64,000 nucleotides of DNA from Ornithinimicrobium sediminis. Its GTDB lineage: Bacteria; Actinomycetota; Actinomycetes; Actinomycetales; Dermatophilaceae. The DNA lies in the NCBI RefSeq assembly GCF_021272345.1, contig NZ_JAJSDQ010000006.1, positions 124,001 through 188,000 on the forward strand, written 5' to 3'. The notes beneath the pieces were generated by a model. That model did no database searches. It was not told where the DNA came from and saw only the letters and a list, made by a program, of their open reading frames with translations. Below, in pieces: positions 50,830-59,119 of this stretch (positions within the stretch are counted from its first letter, which is position 1; each line of letters begins with the position of its first letter). A program made the position numbers and the translations under genes.

Positions 50830-51740
50830 CCACACGCGAGCGACCCGACCTGCACGACCCGATCCCCGAGCCCACGGTGCCGCCCGCCGTCCAGACCGGC
50901 CGCGCCGGCGGGCCGGAGGGCCCGGCCAAGTCGGTGACCGCCCCGGCCGCCACCGTCCCCAGCGCGCGCGAGTGTCCGCACTGCGGCGCGACCAGCGTCG
51001 GGGACGCCATGTTCTGCGAGGGGTGCGGGTTCGACTTCGTCACCTCCGCCGCGCCCCTGGAGCCGGCCGGCGGGCGTCGCCACCGCACCAGCGAGCAGTC
51101 GCTGCAGCCGCACGAGGTCTACACCACGAGGCACCACGGCGACGCCGCCCAGGAGGCCGCCGAGGTGCTGAGGCAGGCCCGCGTCCGCCGACCCGACGAC
51201 GACGTCGAGCTGCCGACCGCGCCGGAGGTCCCCCCGCCGACCCCACCCACCCGGGAGCGCGCCACCCCGGCACACGAGGTGCTGGAGCACCTGCCGCCGT
51301 CCCGGGACCACGACACCGCCTGGGTCGTCGAGGTCTGGGTCGACCGTGGGTGGTACGACCTGCAGGAGAGCGACCAACCCTGCCCCGCCCCGACCGCGCC
51401 GCTCGTGGTGCCCGTGCGCGGGTCGTCCCTGGTGGTCGGCCGCACCTCCGACAGCCTCGGCGTCCGCCCGGAGGTCGAGGCCGGCCAGGACCTCGGGGTC
51501 TCCCGTCGGCACGCCCAGCTCACCACCGACGGGCGACGCTTCTGGGTGCGCGACCTCGGCACCCCCAACGGCACCTTCGTCGGCACCGTCGGCGACCCGC
51601 TGCCCCGCGAGCCGGTCGGCCGGGACGTGCAGGTCGAGGTGGGCCGTGACGACCGGGTCTACGTCGGCACGTGGACCCGGCTGGTGCTGCGGCCCGCCGC
51701 CGACCGGGAGCGCCCCGCGCAGCCCGGCGACGCGCGCTGA
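50826..51740 (+). CDS. Zinc-ribbon and FHA domain protein, 304 aa
   Basis: An N-terminal Pro-rich segment leads to a zinc ribbon with four Cys (ECPHCG and FCEGCGFDF, about 42-65). A disordered linker (about 70-155) follows, and the C-terminal FHA domain (about 185-290) shows LVVGRTSDSLG, VSRRHAQLTTDG, and TPNGTFVG. It should bind phosphothreonine targets. Similar proteins occur next to VWA, PP2C and PknG-type kinase genes in other actinobacteria; none of these is in the window. It is the last gene of the coupled three-gene operon. Confidence 0.85.
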   Translation: MTTRERPDLHDPIPEPTVPPAVQTGRAGGPEGPAKSVTAPAATVPSARECPHCGATSVGDAMFCEGCGFDFVTSAAPLEPAGGRRHRTSEQSLQPHEVYTTRHHGDAAQEAAEVLRQARVRRPDDDVELPTAPEVPPPTPPTRERATPAHEVLEHLPPSRDHDTAWVVEVWVDRGWYDLQESDQPCPAPTAPLVVPVRGSSLVVGRTSDSLGVRPEVEAGQDLGVSRRHAQLTTDGRRFWVRDLGTPNGTFVGTVGDPLPREPVGRDVQVEVGRDDRVYVGTWTRLVLRPAADRERPAQPGDAR

Positions 51741-51786
51741 GGGCCACAGCGCTCGGGCCTGGTGCACGCTCAGCCCCTGCCTGCGC

Positions 51787-52878
51787 TCAGCCCCTGCCCA
51801 GGCGGGCGGACGGGTGCAGGTCGGGGTGCAGCGTCTGCGCCACCAGGCCCCCGGCCATCCGCGTGCCCAGCGCCGGAGCCTGCTTCCACAGGTTGTGCCC
51901 GGCGGGGAACAGCACCCCGTCGCGCTCCCACACCCCGACGCCGTCCTCACCCCACGGCAGCGTGGTGACCCAGCAGTGCCGCACGTCGACCGGCTCCGGA
52001 TCGAGCCCGGGCAGCGCCCGCCGGACGTAGGCGGCAGCACGCCCGGCCAGGTCGGCCAGCTCGTCGGGGTCGGGCAGGCTGGCGTCGTCCCGGGCCCGGG
52101 TGGTCTGGCTCAGCCCCACGGCATACTCGGCGTTGCCGGGCACTGCGGCGGCGTAGACACCGGTCTCGCCGAAGACGCCGCTGGAGTCCTGCAGGGTGGC
52201 CAGCCGCTGCGGCGGCTCCCCGCGCACCGCGAAGGTGAGCCGCACGTGCGCACCGTCCTGCACCGGCAGCGCCAGACCCAGCGTGCGGGCCAGGTGCGCC
52301 GTGCCCCGACCGGCACAGACGGCGACCCGGTCGTAGCGGTGCGTGCTGCCGCTGCTGCGCACCTCGACCTCGTCGGCCACCGGGCGCACCGACAGCACCT
52401 CGTCACGCACGAGCCGGTCCCCCAGGGGCGCCACCAGGGCGTCGACCACGGCCGTGGTGCGGATCGACCCGCCCCGCTCGTCCAGCATCGCCGGCCCGTC
52501 GTAGGGCGCCAGCAACGGCTGCACGGCGGCCAGCTCGCCCGCGTCGATCCGCCGTGCGGCGACCCCGGCCTCCTGCAGCAGCGGCAGCTTGCTCTCCACC
52601 GCCGGCCCGATCGCCACGGCCCCGTCGCCGGAGACCATCTCCACCTCGAGCTCCTGCCCCCAGCGGTCGTAGAGGTCACGGCTCTCCTGCGTGGCGGCGA
52701 TGAGCCGGGGGTCGTCGTGCGCGTGCCGGAAGATCCGCGACGACCCGCCGGACTGCCCGTTGCCGGGCACCCCCTGCTCGTAGACGCGCACCTCCACGCC
52801 CCGCTCCAGCAGCGCGTATGCCGTGCACAGGCCGACGATGCCGGCTCCCACCACCGCGACCCGCGGTTCCTCGGACAT
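51787..52878 (-). CDS. FAD-dependent oxidoreductase, DAO (sarcosine/D-amino acid oxidase) family, 363 aa
   Basis: The Rossmann motif VVGAGIVGLCTAYALLERGV is at the N-terminus. SGGSSRIFRHAH and RIDAGELAAVQPLL are features of monomeric sarcosine oxidase/N-methyltryptophan oxidase relatives. VFPAGHNLWKQAP-like (VLFPAGHNLWKQAPALG) closes the FAD site. It probably oxidises a secondary or primary amine to an imine with peroxide. The substrate is unknown. GAGGGAAGG lies upstream of ATG 52878. It is divergent from the aldo/keto reductase gene. Confidence 0.87.
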   Translation of the reverse strand: MSEEPRVAVVGAGIVGLCTAYALLERGVEVRVYEQGVPGNGQSGGSSRIFRHAHDDPRLIAATQESRDLYDRWGQELEVEMVSGDGAVAIGPAVESKLPLLQEAGVAARRIDAGELAAVQPLLAPYDGPAMLDERGGSIRTTAVVDALVAPLGDRLVRDEVLSVRPVADEVEVRSSGSTHRYDRVAVCAGRGTAHLARTLGLALPVQDGAHVRLTFAVRGEPPQRLATLQDSSGVFGETGVYAAAVPGNAEYAVGLSQTTRARDDASLPDPDELADLAGRAAAYVRRALPGLDPEPVDVRHCWVTTLPWGEDGVGVWERDGVLFPAGHNLWKQAPALGTRMAGGLVAQTLHPDLHPSARLGRG

Positions 52879-53011
52879 CCCTGCACCCTTCCCTCGACGA
52901 CGCGCACCACCCTACGCACGCGGTTACGATCGCAGCCCCGCCTCCCGCATCCCTCGCGTGGCCGCATCGCCCTCGACCGCGGCGCATACCCCCGACCTCA
53001 GGAGACGACAC

Positions 53012-53947
53012 GTGCCCACCCTGCCCGGCAGCGACCTGGAGATCTTCCCGCTCAACCTCGGCGGCAACCCGTTCGGCTGGACGGCCGACGAGGCCACCTC
53101 GTTCGCCGTGCTCGACGCCTTCGCGGAGGCCGGTGGCAACCTCGTGGACACGGCCGACGCCTACGCCGCGTGGGTCGACGGCAACAGCGGCGGCGAGTCG
53201 GAGTCGGTCATCGGCGGGTGGATGGCCGCCCGCGGCAACCGCGACCAGGTGCTCGTGGCCACCAAGGTGGGCGCCCTCGAGTCGCGCAAGGGCCTGGCCC
53301 ACGACAACGTCGTCGCCGCCCTCGACGACTCGCTGCGCCGCCTGGGCACCGACCACGTCGACCTCTACTACGCCCACTACGACGACGAGGACGTGCCGGT
53401 CGCCGACCAGGTCGCCACCTTCGACTCGCTGGTGCGCGCCGGCAAGGTGCGTGCGGTCGGGCTGTCCAACTACTCCCCGCAGCGGATGCGCGACTGGTTC
53501 GAGACCGCGCAGCGGGAGGGCCTGAGCGTCCCGGCGGCGGTCCAGCCGCGCTACAGCCTGGTCTCCCGTGCGGTCTACGAGGCCGACTACGCCCCAATCG
53601 TCGCCGAGCACGGCGCCGCAGTGTTCAGCTACCCAGCCCTGGCCTCGGGCTTCCTCACCGGCAAGTACCGCTCCGAGGCCGACTTCGCCGGCCAGCCCCG
53701 CGGTGGGGCCGCGCGCCGCTACTTCGAGGCCGGCGGCCTGCGGGTCGTCGACGCCCTGGTCGAGGTCGCGGACCGGCACGGCGTGCAGCCGGCCACGGTC
53801 GCCCTCGCCTGGGTGCTGGCCAAGGGAGTCACCCCGATCGCGTCGGCGTCACGTCCCGAGCAGCTGGAGGCCCTCACGGCCGCCCCGTCGCTGAGCCTCA
53901 CCGGTGAGGACGTCGCCGCGCTCGACGAGGCCTCGCAGGGCTTCTGA
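53012..53947 (+). CDS. Aldo/keto reductase, 311 aa
   Basis: CAGGAGAC precedes GTG 53012. The catalytic tetrad can be followed: D of NLVDTADAYAAW, Tyr of the same segment, Lys of VLVATKVG and His of YYAHYDDED. The NADPH site is VLAKGVTPIASASRPEQLEA. An AKR5-like or AKR11/12 group (YdhF/IolS type) is likely. NADPH-dependent reduction of an aldehyde or ketone; substrate unknown. A TACGAT box at 52925-52930 may be its -10. Confidence 0.9.
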   Translation: MPTLPGSDLEIFPLNLGGNPFGWTADEATSFAVLDAFAEAGGNLVDTADAYAAWVDGNSGGESESVIGGWMAARGNRDQVLVATKVGALESRKGLAHDNVVAALDDSLRRLGTDHVDLYYAHYDDEDVPVADQVATFDSLVRAGKVRAVGLSNYSPQRMRDWFETAQREGLSVPAAVQPRYSLVSRAVYEADYAPIVAEHGAAVFSYPALASGFLTGKYRSEADFAGQPRGGAARRYFEAGGLRVVDALVEVADRHGVQPATVALAWVLAKGVTPIASASRPEQLEALTAAPSLSLTGEDVAALDEASQGF

Positions 53948-53960
53948 GGCCGGCACCGGC

Positions 53961-54845
53961 TCAGACCACGAGCACCCGGCCACCCATGGCCAGCAGACGG
54001 TCGCGCCAGATCATGTCCATCGCGGCGACCGACACCCGCGCGCAGCCGTGCGAGGCGGGCCACGGCGGGATGTAGTCGGAGCCGTGGATGGCGTAGTTGC
54101 CGGAGTAGAACATCGGCCGGTACATCTCACCGAGCTCCCCGTCGCGCCATCCGCTGCCGTCGACGAACCACACCGCGTAGTCGCCTTTGGGTGTGCGTGC
54201 GGTGTAGGTGCGCCCCTGGAACTCATAGGGCTCGCCGTTCCCGGTCGCGGTGTTGAGCGTCATCCGCGTGGCGCCGCCGCGCACGACGAGGAGCAGCTGG
54301 CGGGCGATGTGCACCTCGACGTGGTCGCCGCCCGCCACCGGAGGCGGACGGTGTCCCGTGCTGAGCGCCTCCTTCACCATCGGCCCTGCGATGCCGTCGC
54401 GCTTCAGCCCGTGCGCCTTCTGCAGCGCGAAGACCGCCTGCTCGGTGAGATGGCCGTAGCCTCCGTCGGCGCGGCCGCACCAGTAGCCGGTCGCGGAGAG
54501 CTGCTCCTGCAGCGCACGGACCCCCTCACCCCGGTCGCCGCGGCGGTATGTCGTGGGCTGCGGCTCGGGCTCGGGTTCCGGTTCGGGCTCCGGCTCTGCC
54601 TCGGGTTCCGGTTCCGGCTCCGGCGCGGCCTCGGGCTCGGGTTCCGGCTCGGGCTCGGGTTCCGGTTCGGGCTCCGGCTCCGGCTCGGGCTCGGGCTCGG
54701 GCTCGGTCAGGCCCTCTCCGTCGTCGGACAGCCCGCCCAGCACGGCCCCGGTCATGAGGCCGAAGCCGCCCTTGAGCAGCTCCCGGCGGTGCACCGCCAG
54801 GGAGCTGACCCTGCTTGCACCGAGGTGGTGCCTGCTTCGTCGCAC
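53961..54845 (-). CDS. L,D-transpeptidase with Tat-type signal and peptidoglycan-binding domain, 294 aa
   Basis: GTG 54845 follows AAGGGG. The N-terminus has a twin-arginine-like motif ([11 protein letters not shown], residues 19-29) and a short hydrophobic stretch ([11 protein letters not shown]). A Pro-Glu repeat spacer (about 48-100) leads to a peptidoglycan-binding domain ([17 protein letters not shown]). The YkuD catalytic domain has IHGSDY (H254) and SHGCARVS (H266, C268, R270). It makes 3-3 crosslinks or attaches proteins in the wall. A later GTG at 54794 is possible but lacks a ribosome site. Confidence 0.88.
   Translation of the reverse strand: MRRSRHHLGASRVSSLAVHRRELLKGGFGLMTGAVLGGLSDDGEGLTEPEPEPEPEPEPEPEPEPEPEPEPEAAPEPEPEPEAEPEPEPEPEPEPQPTTYRRGDRGEGVRALQEQLSATGYWCGRADGGYGHLTEQAVFALQKAHGLKRDGIAGPMVKEALSTGHRPPPVAGGDHVEVHIARQLLLVVRGGATRMTLNTATGNGEPYEFQGRTYTARTPKGDYAVWFVDGSGWRDGELGEMYRPMFYSGNYAIHGSDYIPPWPASHGCARVSVAAMDMIWRDRLLAMGGRVLVV
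54560..54707. repeat. Pro-Glu hexanucleotide repeat in the L,D-transpeptidase gene
   Basis: About 24 units of GG(C/T)TC(G/C/T) encode alternating Glu and Pro, with a few Ala/Gln interruptions. It is a rigid wall-spanning spacer and a likely site of length variation. Confidence 0.85.
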
Positions 54846-55090
54846 CGCTCGACCCCCTTCGCGTCGCGGTTCGGTCTCCAGTAGACGACACCTCCCTGCC
54901 CCTCCGTTGCCCTTGGCGCGCAACCGATGCCGAACCGTGACCTCCGGGGCATGCCTGCGGCCGGGGGTCGGCCGGACGCGGGGCGGGGTCGTCCACCGGC
55001 CCGACCCGGCGACGCGGTCCGCGCTCAGGGGTGTGTGCGACGCCCGCCCCGGAGCCGGTCGAGGACGGTCGGCGCGCCCCCTGCGGCAAG

Positions 55091-55646
55091 TCACGCCATC
55101 ACGGCATCGGCTGCCTCGTCCGGGCCCTGCGACGACGTGTCCACCTCCACGTCATACCCACCGTGCGCATGCACGGCGGCGTGCTGGGCGACAGCCTGAC
55201 CCAGCGTGCGGTCGGCACGAGCCCGCTCCCGGGCGGCCAGCACCTCCGGCGGGCAGCGCACACCCACCAGGACGGCCAGCACACCGGCGAGCGCGTCGGC
55301 CAGGTCCCACGCCCAGCGCCGCTCCAGCAGCACGTGGTTGACGACGACGTCGCGGCCCGACCGGGCGAGCGCCGCCACGCAGCGGTGCATGCCACGGTGC
55401 AACCGCTCCCCCACGGGGCCGACGAGGATCGAGGCGATCGCGCCGTCCGCGGCGGAGGAGTAGGCGTAGACCTCCGACCACTGCGACCCGAGGTAGCGGC
55501 GCGGGCAGCATGGACAGGTGGCGGTCGAGGCCGGCGTCGAGCAGCGGACCGTCCCAGCGGTCCTGCAGCGCTTGCACCAGGCTGGTCTTGCCCGAGCTCG
55601 AGGTGCCGTTGAGCACCAGGACCAGGCCGGGGTCAGCCGCGGCCAC
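55091..55646 (-). pseudogene. Chloramphenicol phosphotransferase-like protein, frameshifted
   Basis: The first part (from GTG 55646) reads LVLNGTSSSGKTSLVQALQD with an intact Walker A, then DAGLDRHLSMLP. The rest of the family sequence (RRYLGSQWSEVYAYSSAADG, VVVNHVLLERRWAWDLADAL, CPPEVLAARERARADRTLGQ) continues only in the next frame to a stop at 55091. Removing one G from the GGG at 55503-55505 (+ strand) restores LSMLPRRYLG. So it is either a recent pseudogene or a base-count error. Intact members are cytosolic kinases that phosphorylate chloramphenicol or other small molecules. It overlaps the SRPBCC stop by 14 bases. Confidence 0.8.
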
Positions 55647-56046
55647 CCGTCACCGCCCGCGCCTCCACGACGGCCTTGAGCCTGGCGAGGTCGGCGCGCA
55701 CGGCGGCTGCGTCGTCGTCCAGCTCCTGCTGCGACATCCCCGGTCGCCGCATCAGGGTGAAGACGACCGCGCAGGAGGAGCCGGCCGGCAGCACCCGCAG
55801 CCTGGTGTCCACGCGCTCCCCGCCGGGCAGCACGACGGTGTGGTCGAGCACCCCGTCGTCGTTGGGTGGCGCGAACCGGACGGTCACCTCGCCCATCGGC
55901 GAGCTCGACACCCACTGTCCCTCGACCAGGGCGACCGACCCGCTGAGCCCCACCGCCCACTGCGGCAGGTGGGCAGGGTCGGCCGCGAAGGCGTAGACCT
56001 CGGTCGCCGGTCTGGCGATGCGCTGGATGATGTCCATGAACCTCAC
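55633..56046 (-). CDS. SRPBCC family protein, 137 aa
   Basis: A START-like fold is indicated by IQRIARPATEVYAFAADPAH, LPQWAVGLSGSVALVEG, GEVTVRFAPPNDDGVLDHTV and RRPGMSQQELDDDAAAVRAD. The last segment is typical of small actinobacterial SRPBCC proteins. It may bind a small hydrophobic ligand; function unknown. GTG 56046 overlaps the gpD-like stop (GTGA) and is preferred; ATG 56037 is an alternative. It is the middle gene of a coupled set with gpD-like and CPT-like genes. Confidence 0.8.
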   Translation of the reverse strand: MRFMDIIQRIARPATEVYAFAADPAHLPQWAVGLSGSVALVEGQWVSSSPMGEVTVRFAPPNDDGVLDHTVVLPGGERVDTRLRVLPAGSSCAVVFTLMRRPGMSQQELDDDAAAVRADLARLKAVVEARAVTGGRG

Positions 56047-56867
56047 TCCTCTGCGTGTGCCCGAAACGCGGTCCGCAGACCTCTCTGGTCGAGCACACGC
56101 CGTGTCTCCACGACCCGGAAGCCGCGCTCGTCCACCGACGCGCCCAGGTCGTCGAGCCTGACCCGGGCGCCCACCCTCACCGCAGCGGTGCCGTCCGCCT
56201 CACCGCCGACCCGGGTCCGCACCCCGTCGTGGCCGGCCGGGCGGTCGGTCCGCACCCGCGCGGACAGCAGCTCCCGACCCCACCTGAGCACGACCGACCC
56301 CGGCGACCGGCCCTCCGGCGGCCCGAGGTGCAGGGTGTCCCCGGTCGCCCAGAGGTCCAGCCCCGCAGCCCGGGCCCGGGCACGCAGGAAGTCCAGGTCG
56401 CTCACCCCCGACTGCCGCACCAGCCGGTATGCCGTGGGGCCGGCGTCGACGTCGGCACCCAGCCCGTGCTCCCCGGCCACAGCGGTCACGATGTCGCCCT
56501 CGCTCAGGTCGCGCCAGACGTGGCGCCGCGGTGGGGTGCACAGCCGGTGCAGCGCGTCCTGCGCCTCGACCACGACGACCGCAGGAGCGTCCGCGGGGCT
56601 CCGCAGGGTGAGCGCCGTGACCGCCCCGTCGAACCACTCCACCCGGGACGGCCCCACGTCGAGGCTCACACCGCAGGGCGCCCCCACCCGCAGACCGGGA
56701 CCGCGCTCGCTGTCGACGAGCCGGCCGGGGGCGCTCAGCACGGTGAGCCTCAGCCGCGTCGGTCGGCGTCGGCGCTCGCGGACGACGAGGCCGACGACGT
56801 CGCGGCTCAGCGCAGGGTCCTCGACCGAGTCGAGGGTCACGACCGGAGCAGCTGCCATGGCTCTCAT
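56043..56867 (-). CDS. Phage late control gene D/VgrG-like protein (orphan baseplate-hub fold), 274 aa
   Basis: The segment SDLDFLRARARAAGLDLWAT, then GDTLHLGPPEG, is the signature of gpD/VgrG/Pvc8 hub proteins, and the N-terminal VVTLDSVEDPALSRDVVGLV fits the same fold. The C-terminal RVRTDRPAGHDGVRTRVGG and VGARVRLDDLGASVDERGFR resemble the OB-like end. No tail tube, sheath, baseplate or lysozyme genes are in the window, so it is an orphan or domesticated component. ATG 56867 is listed; ATG 56858 is also possible. It lies 94 bases after an AAA ATPase gene. A role in an injection system is inference. Confidence 0.72.
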   Translation of the reverse strand: MRAMAAAPVVTLDSVEDPALSRDVVGLVVRERRRRPTRLRLTVLSAPGRLVDSERGPGLRVGAPCGVSLDVGPSRVEWFDGAVTALTLRSPADAPAVVVVEAQDALHRLCTPPRRHVWRDLSEGDIVTAVAGEHGLGADVDAGPTAYRLVRQSGVSDLDFLRARARAAGLDLWATGDTLHLGPPEGRSPGSVVLRWGRELLSARVRTDRPAGHDGVRTRVGGEADGTAAVRVGARVRLDDLGASVDERGFRVVETRRVLDQRGLRTAFRAHAEE

Positions 56868-56961
56868 CGTGACCCACGGCAGACGCCACAGCAACGGCGG
56901 CACAGCCCCTCGCGCCGAGGGCCGGAGGCGTGCCGGCTCCCCGGCATACGGGCGCTGCGGC

Positions 56962-58107
56962 TCAGGGCTCGGCGTGCTCCCGGACCCACTGCGCCATGCC
57001 GGGCACGAGGAAGCGCAGGGCGCCCCGCTCGGGGAAGAGCGTGCCCTTCTTGATGAGACGGTCGCGCAGGTAGGACACCTTGGACGTGGGCTCACCGAGC
57101 TTGCGCGCGACGTCCCCGCCTCCGGACCCCTCGGGCAGACGGGCCAGGGCCGCGAGGTACTCCCGCTCCTTGGGCGAGGCGTCGTTCCAGCGGGAGGCGT
57201 AGAGCCCCGCGGACAGGTCACGCTGTGCGGCGGCCAGCGCGGCGCGGGCGTGCTCGGCCTCGATGCGCTCCTGGCCGTGCGAGGCCCGCCAGGCGTGGTG
57301 GCCCAGCACCTGGATGGCGTAGGGGTAGCCGCCGGAGGCGTCGGCGAGGACCTTCGCCGCCTCCTCGTCCATCGGACGGTCGGCGTCGGCGGCAGGTCCG
57401 GTGAGTGCCTCAACGGTGTCCGCGCGGCCGAGCAGCCCGAGCTCGTGCCACTCCCCGCGCTCGAGGTAGGTGACCGACCGGTCGCGCTCGCGCAGGCTGG
57501 GCAGGCCGGCCCCGGCGACGACCAGCGGCCAGTGGTCGCCGACGTGCTGCTGCAGCACGGCGGCGAGGTCGGCGAGCTCGGCGCGGTCGGCCAGCTGCAG
57601 CTCGTCGACCGTGACGACCAGGCCGCCACCGCAGGCGACCGCCGCCTCGGCCGCCGCGGTGAGGGCCTCGTCGAGCGGCACGGCGGCCGGCCCGCCCTGG
57701 GTATGGCGCACGTGGACCTCTCCCCCGACGCCGAGCACCCGCGCGGTCACCTTGCCGCCGGAGACCGAGAGCCTGCCGCTCTTCTCCACCGTCGCCTGGC
57801 CGAGCAGGGTGGCCGCGGCCTGCAGCCGCTCGACCAGCTCGGGGGTGAAGGGGGTGCCGGGGCGCAGCTCGACGGCCACGGTCGGCCACCCGTGCTCCTG
57901 CCCGGCCAGGGTCGCGATCTCACCGAGCGAGACGGTCTTGCCGACCCCGCGGGGCCCGACGAGCAGCAAGGGCCGGGGTGTGCGCCCGTCGAGGGCCGCG
58001 ATCTCGAGGGCCTCCGTGGCGGCCGTGATGACCGCGTCGCGGCCCACCAGCCGCGCCGGCGCCTGGTTGAAGCCGGGGCGGTAGGGGTTGGGTGCGCGAG
58101 GTGGCAT
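56962..58107 (-). CDS. AAA/STAND-type ATPase with winged-helix tail, 381 aa
   Basis: Walker A is GPRGVGKT (51-58). Walker B is GLVVTVDELQLA near 150-165. A sensor segment (VVAGAGLPSLRERDRSVTYL) and lid (LADASGGYPYAIQVLGHHAW) follow, as in Orc1/Cdc6-like or archaeal-type ATPases. The C-terminal region (EREYLAALARLPEGSGGGD, SKVSYLRDRLIKKGTLF) looks like a winged-helix DNA-binding domain. It could therefore regulate its own promoter, which holds phased TATAGC repeats. ATG 58107 was chosen with a TAGTCT box 6 bases upstream; GTG 58113 is in frame too. Confidence 0.8.
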   Translation of the reverse strand: MPPRAPNPYRPGFNQAPARLVGRDAVITAATEALEIAALDGRTPRPLLLVGPRGVGKTVSLGEIATLAGQEHGWPTVAVELRPGTPFTPELVERLQAAATLLGQATVEKSGRLSVSGGKVTARVLGVGGEVHVRHTQGGPAAVPLDEALTAAAEAAVACGGGLVVTVDELQLADRAELADLAAVLQQHVGDHWPLVVAGAGLPSLRERDRSVTYLERGEWHELGLLGRADTVEALTGPAADADRPMDEEAAKVLADASGGYPYAIQVLGHHAWRASHGQERIEAEHARAALAAAQRDLSAGLYASRWNDASPKEREYLAALARLPEGSGGGDVARKLGEPTSKVSYLRDRLIKKGTLFPERGALRFLVPGMAQWVREHAEP

Positions 58108-58113
58108 GTGCAC

Positions 58114-58119
58114 AGACTA
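58114..58119 (-). promoter_or_regulatory. -10 box (TAGTCT) of the AAA ATPase gene
   Basis: TAGTCT ends 6 bases before ATG 58107 on the minus strand, a full TANNNT match at leaderless spacing, immediately next to the TATAGC repeats. Confidence 0.55.
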
Positions 58120-58124
58120 GGACG

Positions 58125-58161
58125 TATAGCACTATCGCGCATCTATAGCGCCATATAGCAC
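58125..58161. promoter_or_regulatory. AT-rich operator array: three TATAGC(A/G)C repeats and CTATA-N6-TATAG palindrome
   Basis: TATAGCAC at 58125, TATAGCGC at 58144 and TATAGCAC at 58154 are spaced 19 and 10 bases, near two and one helical turns. CTATA-N6-TATAG at 58143-58158 is a perfect palindrome and ATAG-N2-CTAT at 58126-58135 another. The patch is strikingly AT-rich and covers the -35 region of the ATPase promoter, so a repressor or autoregulator probably binds here. Confidence 0.6.
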
Positions 58162-58168
58162 AGACACG

Positions 58169-59119
58169 TCAGGCCGAGGCAGCACGTTCCGCCCTCCAGG
58201 CCTCGAACGCCTCCCGGCTCGTCATCGCCGGCGTGTAGCCGAAGACCTCCATGAGCCGCTGGTTCCCCAGCACCGGGCGGTAGCGCAGGAACGCCGTCTG
58301 CTCCGGGCCGTATGCCGTGAGCCCCAGCCGCCGGCCCCCGGCCAGGACGGCCCGCAGCACCGGCTCGGGGACGGTCAGTGTCGGCTTGCCCAGGGCGGCG
58401 GCGATCTCCGAGACCGTCATCGTGCCGTCACCGGCGACGTTGAACGCCCCGGTCACCTCGCTGGTCACCGCCCGGCGGACGACCTCGACGACGTCGGCGT
58501 CCCAGACGAAGACGAAGGGCGACTCCGACCCGCGCACCTTCAGCAGCCGGGGCCGCTCGAAGAGCGCGGTGATCTGGTTGTCGACCCGCTCCCCCAGGAT
58601 CGTGCCGATGCGCAGCACCACCTGCTCCAGGTGCGGGGCGCTCTCGCGCAGCGCCGCCAGCATCTCCTCGACCTGCCGCTTGTGGTCGCTGTAGGCGAAC
58701 TCGACGTTGCCGCGCAGCGGGTCGCCCTCGGTCAGCGGCACCGGGTTGTCGGGGTGGTAGCCGTAGGCCGCACCGCTGGAGGACACGACGACCCGCCGCA
58801 CCCCGTGAGCCAGGCAGGCGTCGAGCACGTGCCGGCTGCCCTGCACGTCCACGGCGTGCTCCAGCGCCCGCGAGGAGCCTTTGCCGGGTGTCACCACGGA
58901 GGCCAGGTGCACGACGACCTCGGGCCGCCAGTGCCCCATCACCTGGTCGACGGCCTCGGCGTCGGTCACGTCCATCACCACGTGCTCGGCCCCCGGCACC
59001 GGAGCGGCCGGCACCCGCAGGTCGGCGCTCACGACGTGATGGCCGTCCGCTGCCAGCGCCGGCACCACGCCGGACCCGAGGAAGCCGGAGCCGCCGGTGA
59101 CCAGCACGCGCGACGTCAT
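58169..59119 (-). CDS. NAD-dependent epimerase/dehydratase (extended SDR), 316 aa
   Basis: TGGSGFLGSG is the cofactor motif, DVTDAEAV and HLASVV follow, and the active-site order is SSSGAAYGYHPDN then YSDHKRQVEEM (Tyr and Lys spaced as YxxxK). The C-terminal half (TSEVTGAFNVAGDGTMTVSE) is the substrate domain. Nucleotide-sugar or related substrate; not assignable. ATG 59119 overlaps the transporter stop (ATGA), so it is the last gene of the FMO-BASS-epimerase operon. Confidence 0.85.
   Translation of the reverse strand: MTSRVLVTGGSGFLGSGVVPALAADGHHVVSADLRVPAAPVPGAEHVVMDVTDAEAVDQVMGHWRPEVVVHLASVVTPGKGSSRALEHAVDVQGSRHVLDACLAHGVRRVVVSSSGAAYGYHPDNPVPLTEGDPLRGNVEFAYSDHKRQVEEMLAALRESAPHLEQVVLRIGTILGERVDNQITALFERPRLLKVRGSESPFVFVWDADVVEVVRRAVTSEVTGAFNVAGDGTMTVSEIAAALGKPTLTVPEPVLRAVLAGGRRLGLTAYGPEQTAFLRYRPVLGNQRLMEVFGYTPAMTSREAFEAWRAERAASA

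Noticed and set aside
51768-51800. Direct repeat GCTCAGCCCCTGC next to the oxidase stop codon
   Set aside because: Short, GC-rich and without further copies; no function can be supported.
54553-55341. A Gly-Ser repeat protein read on the + strand across the L,D-transpeptidase spacer
   Set aside because: It is the antisense reading of the Pro-Glu repeat; the transpeptidase signal, PG-binding and YkuD domains support the minus strand.
56043-56867. A complete extracellular contractile injection system
   Set aside because: Only a gpD-like gene and an AAA ATPase are present; sheath, tube and baseplate genes are absent from the window.
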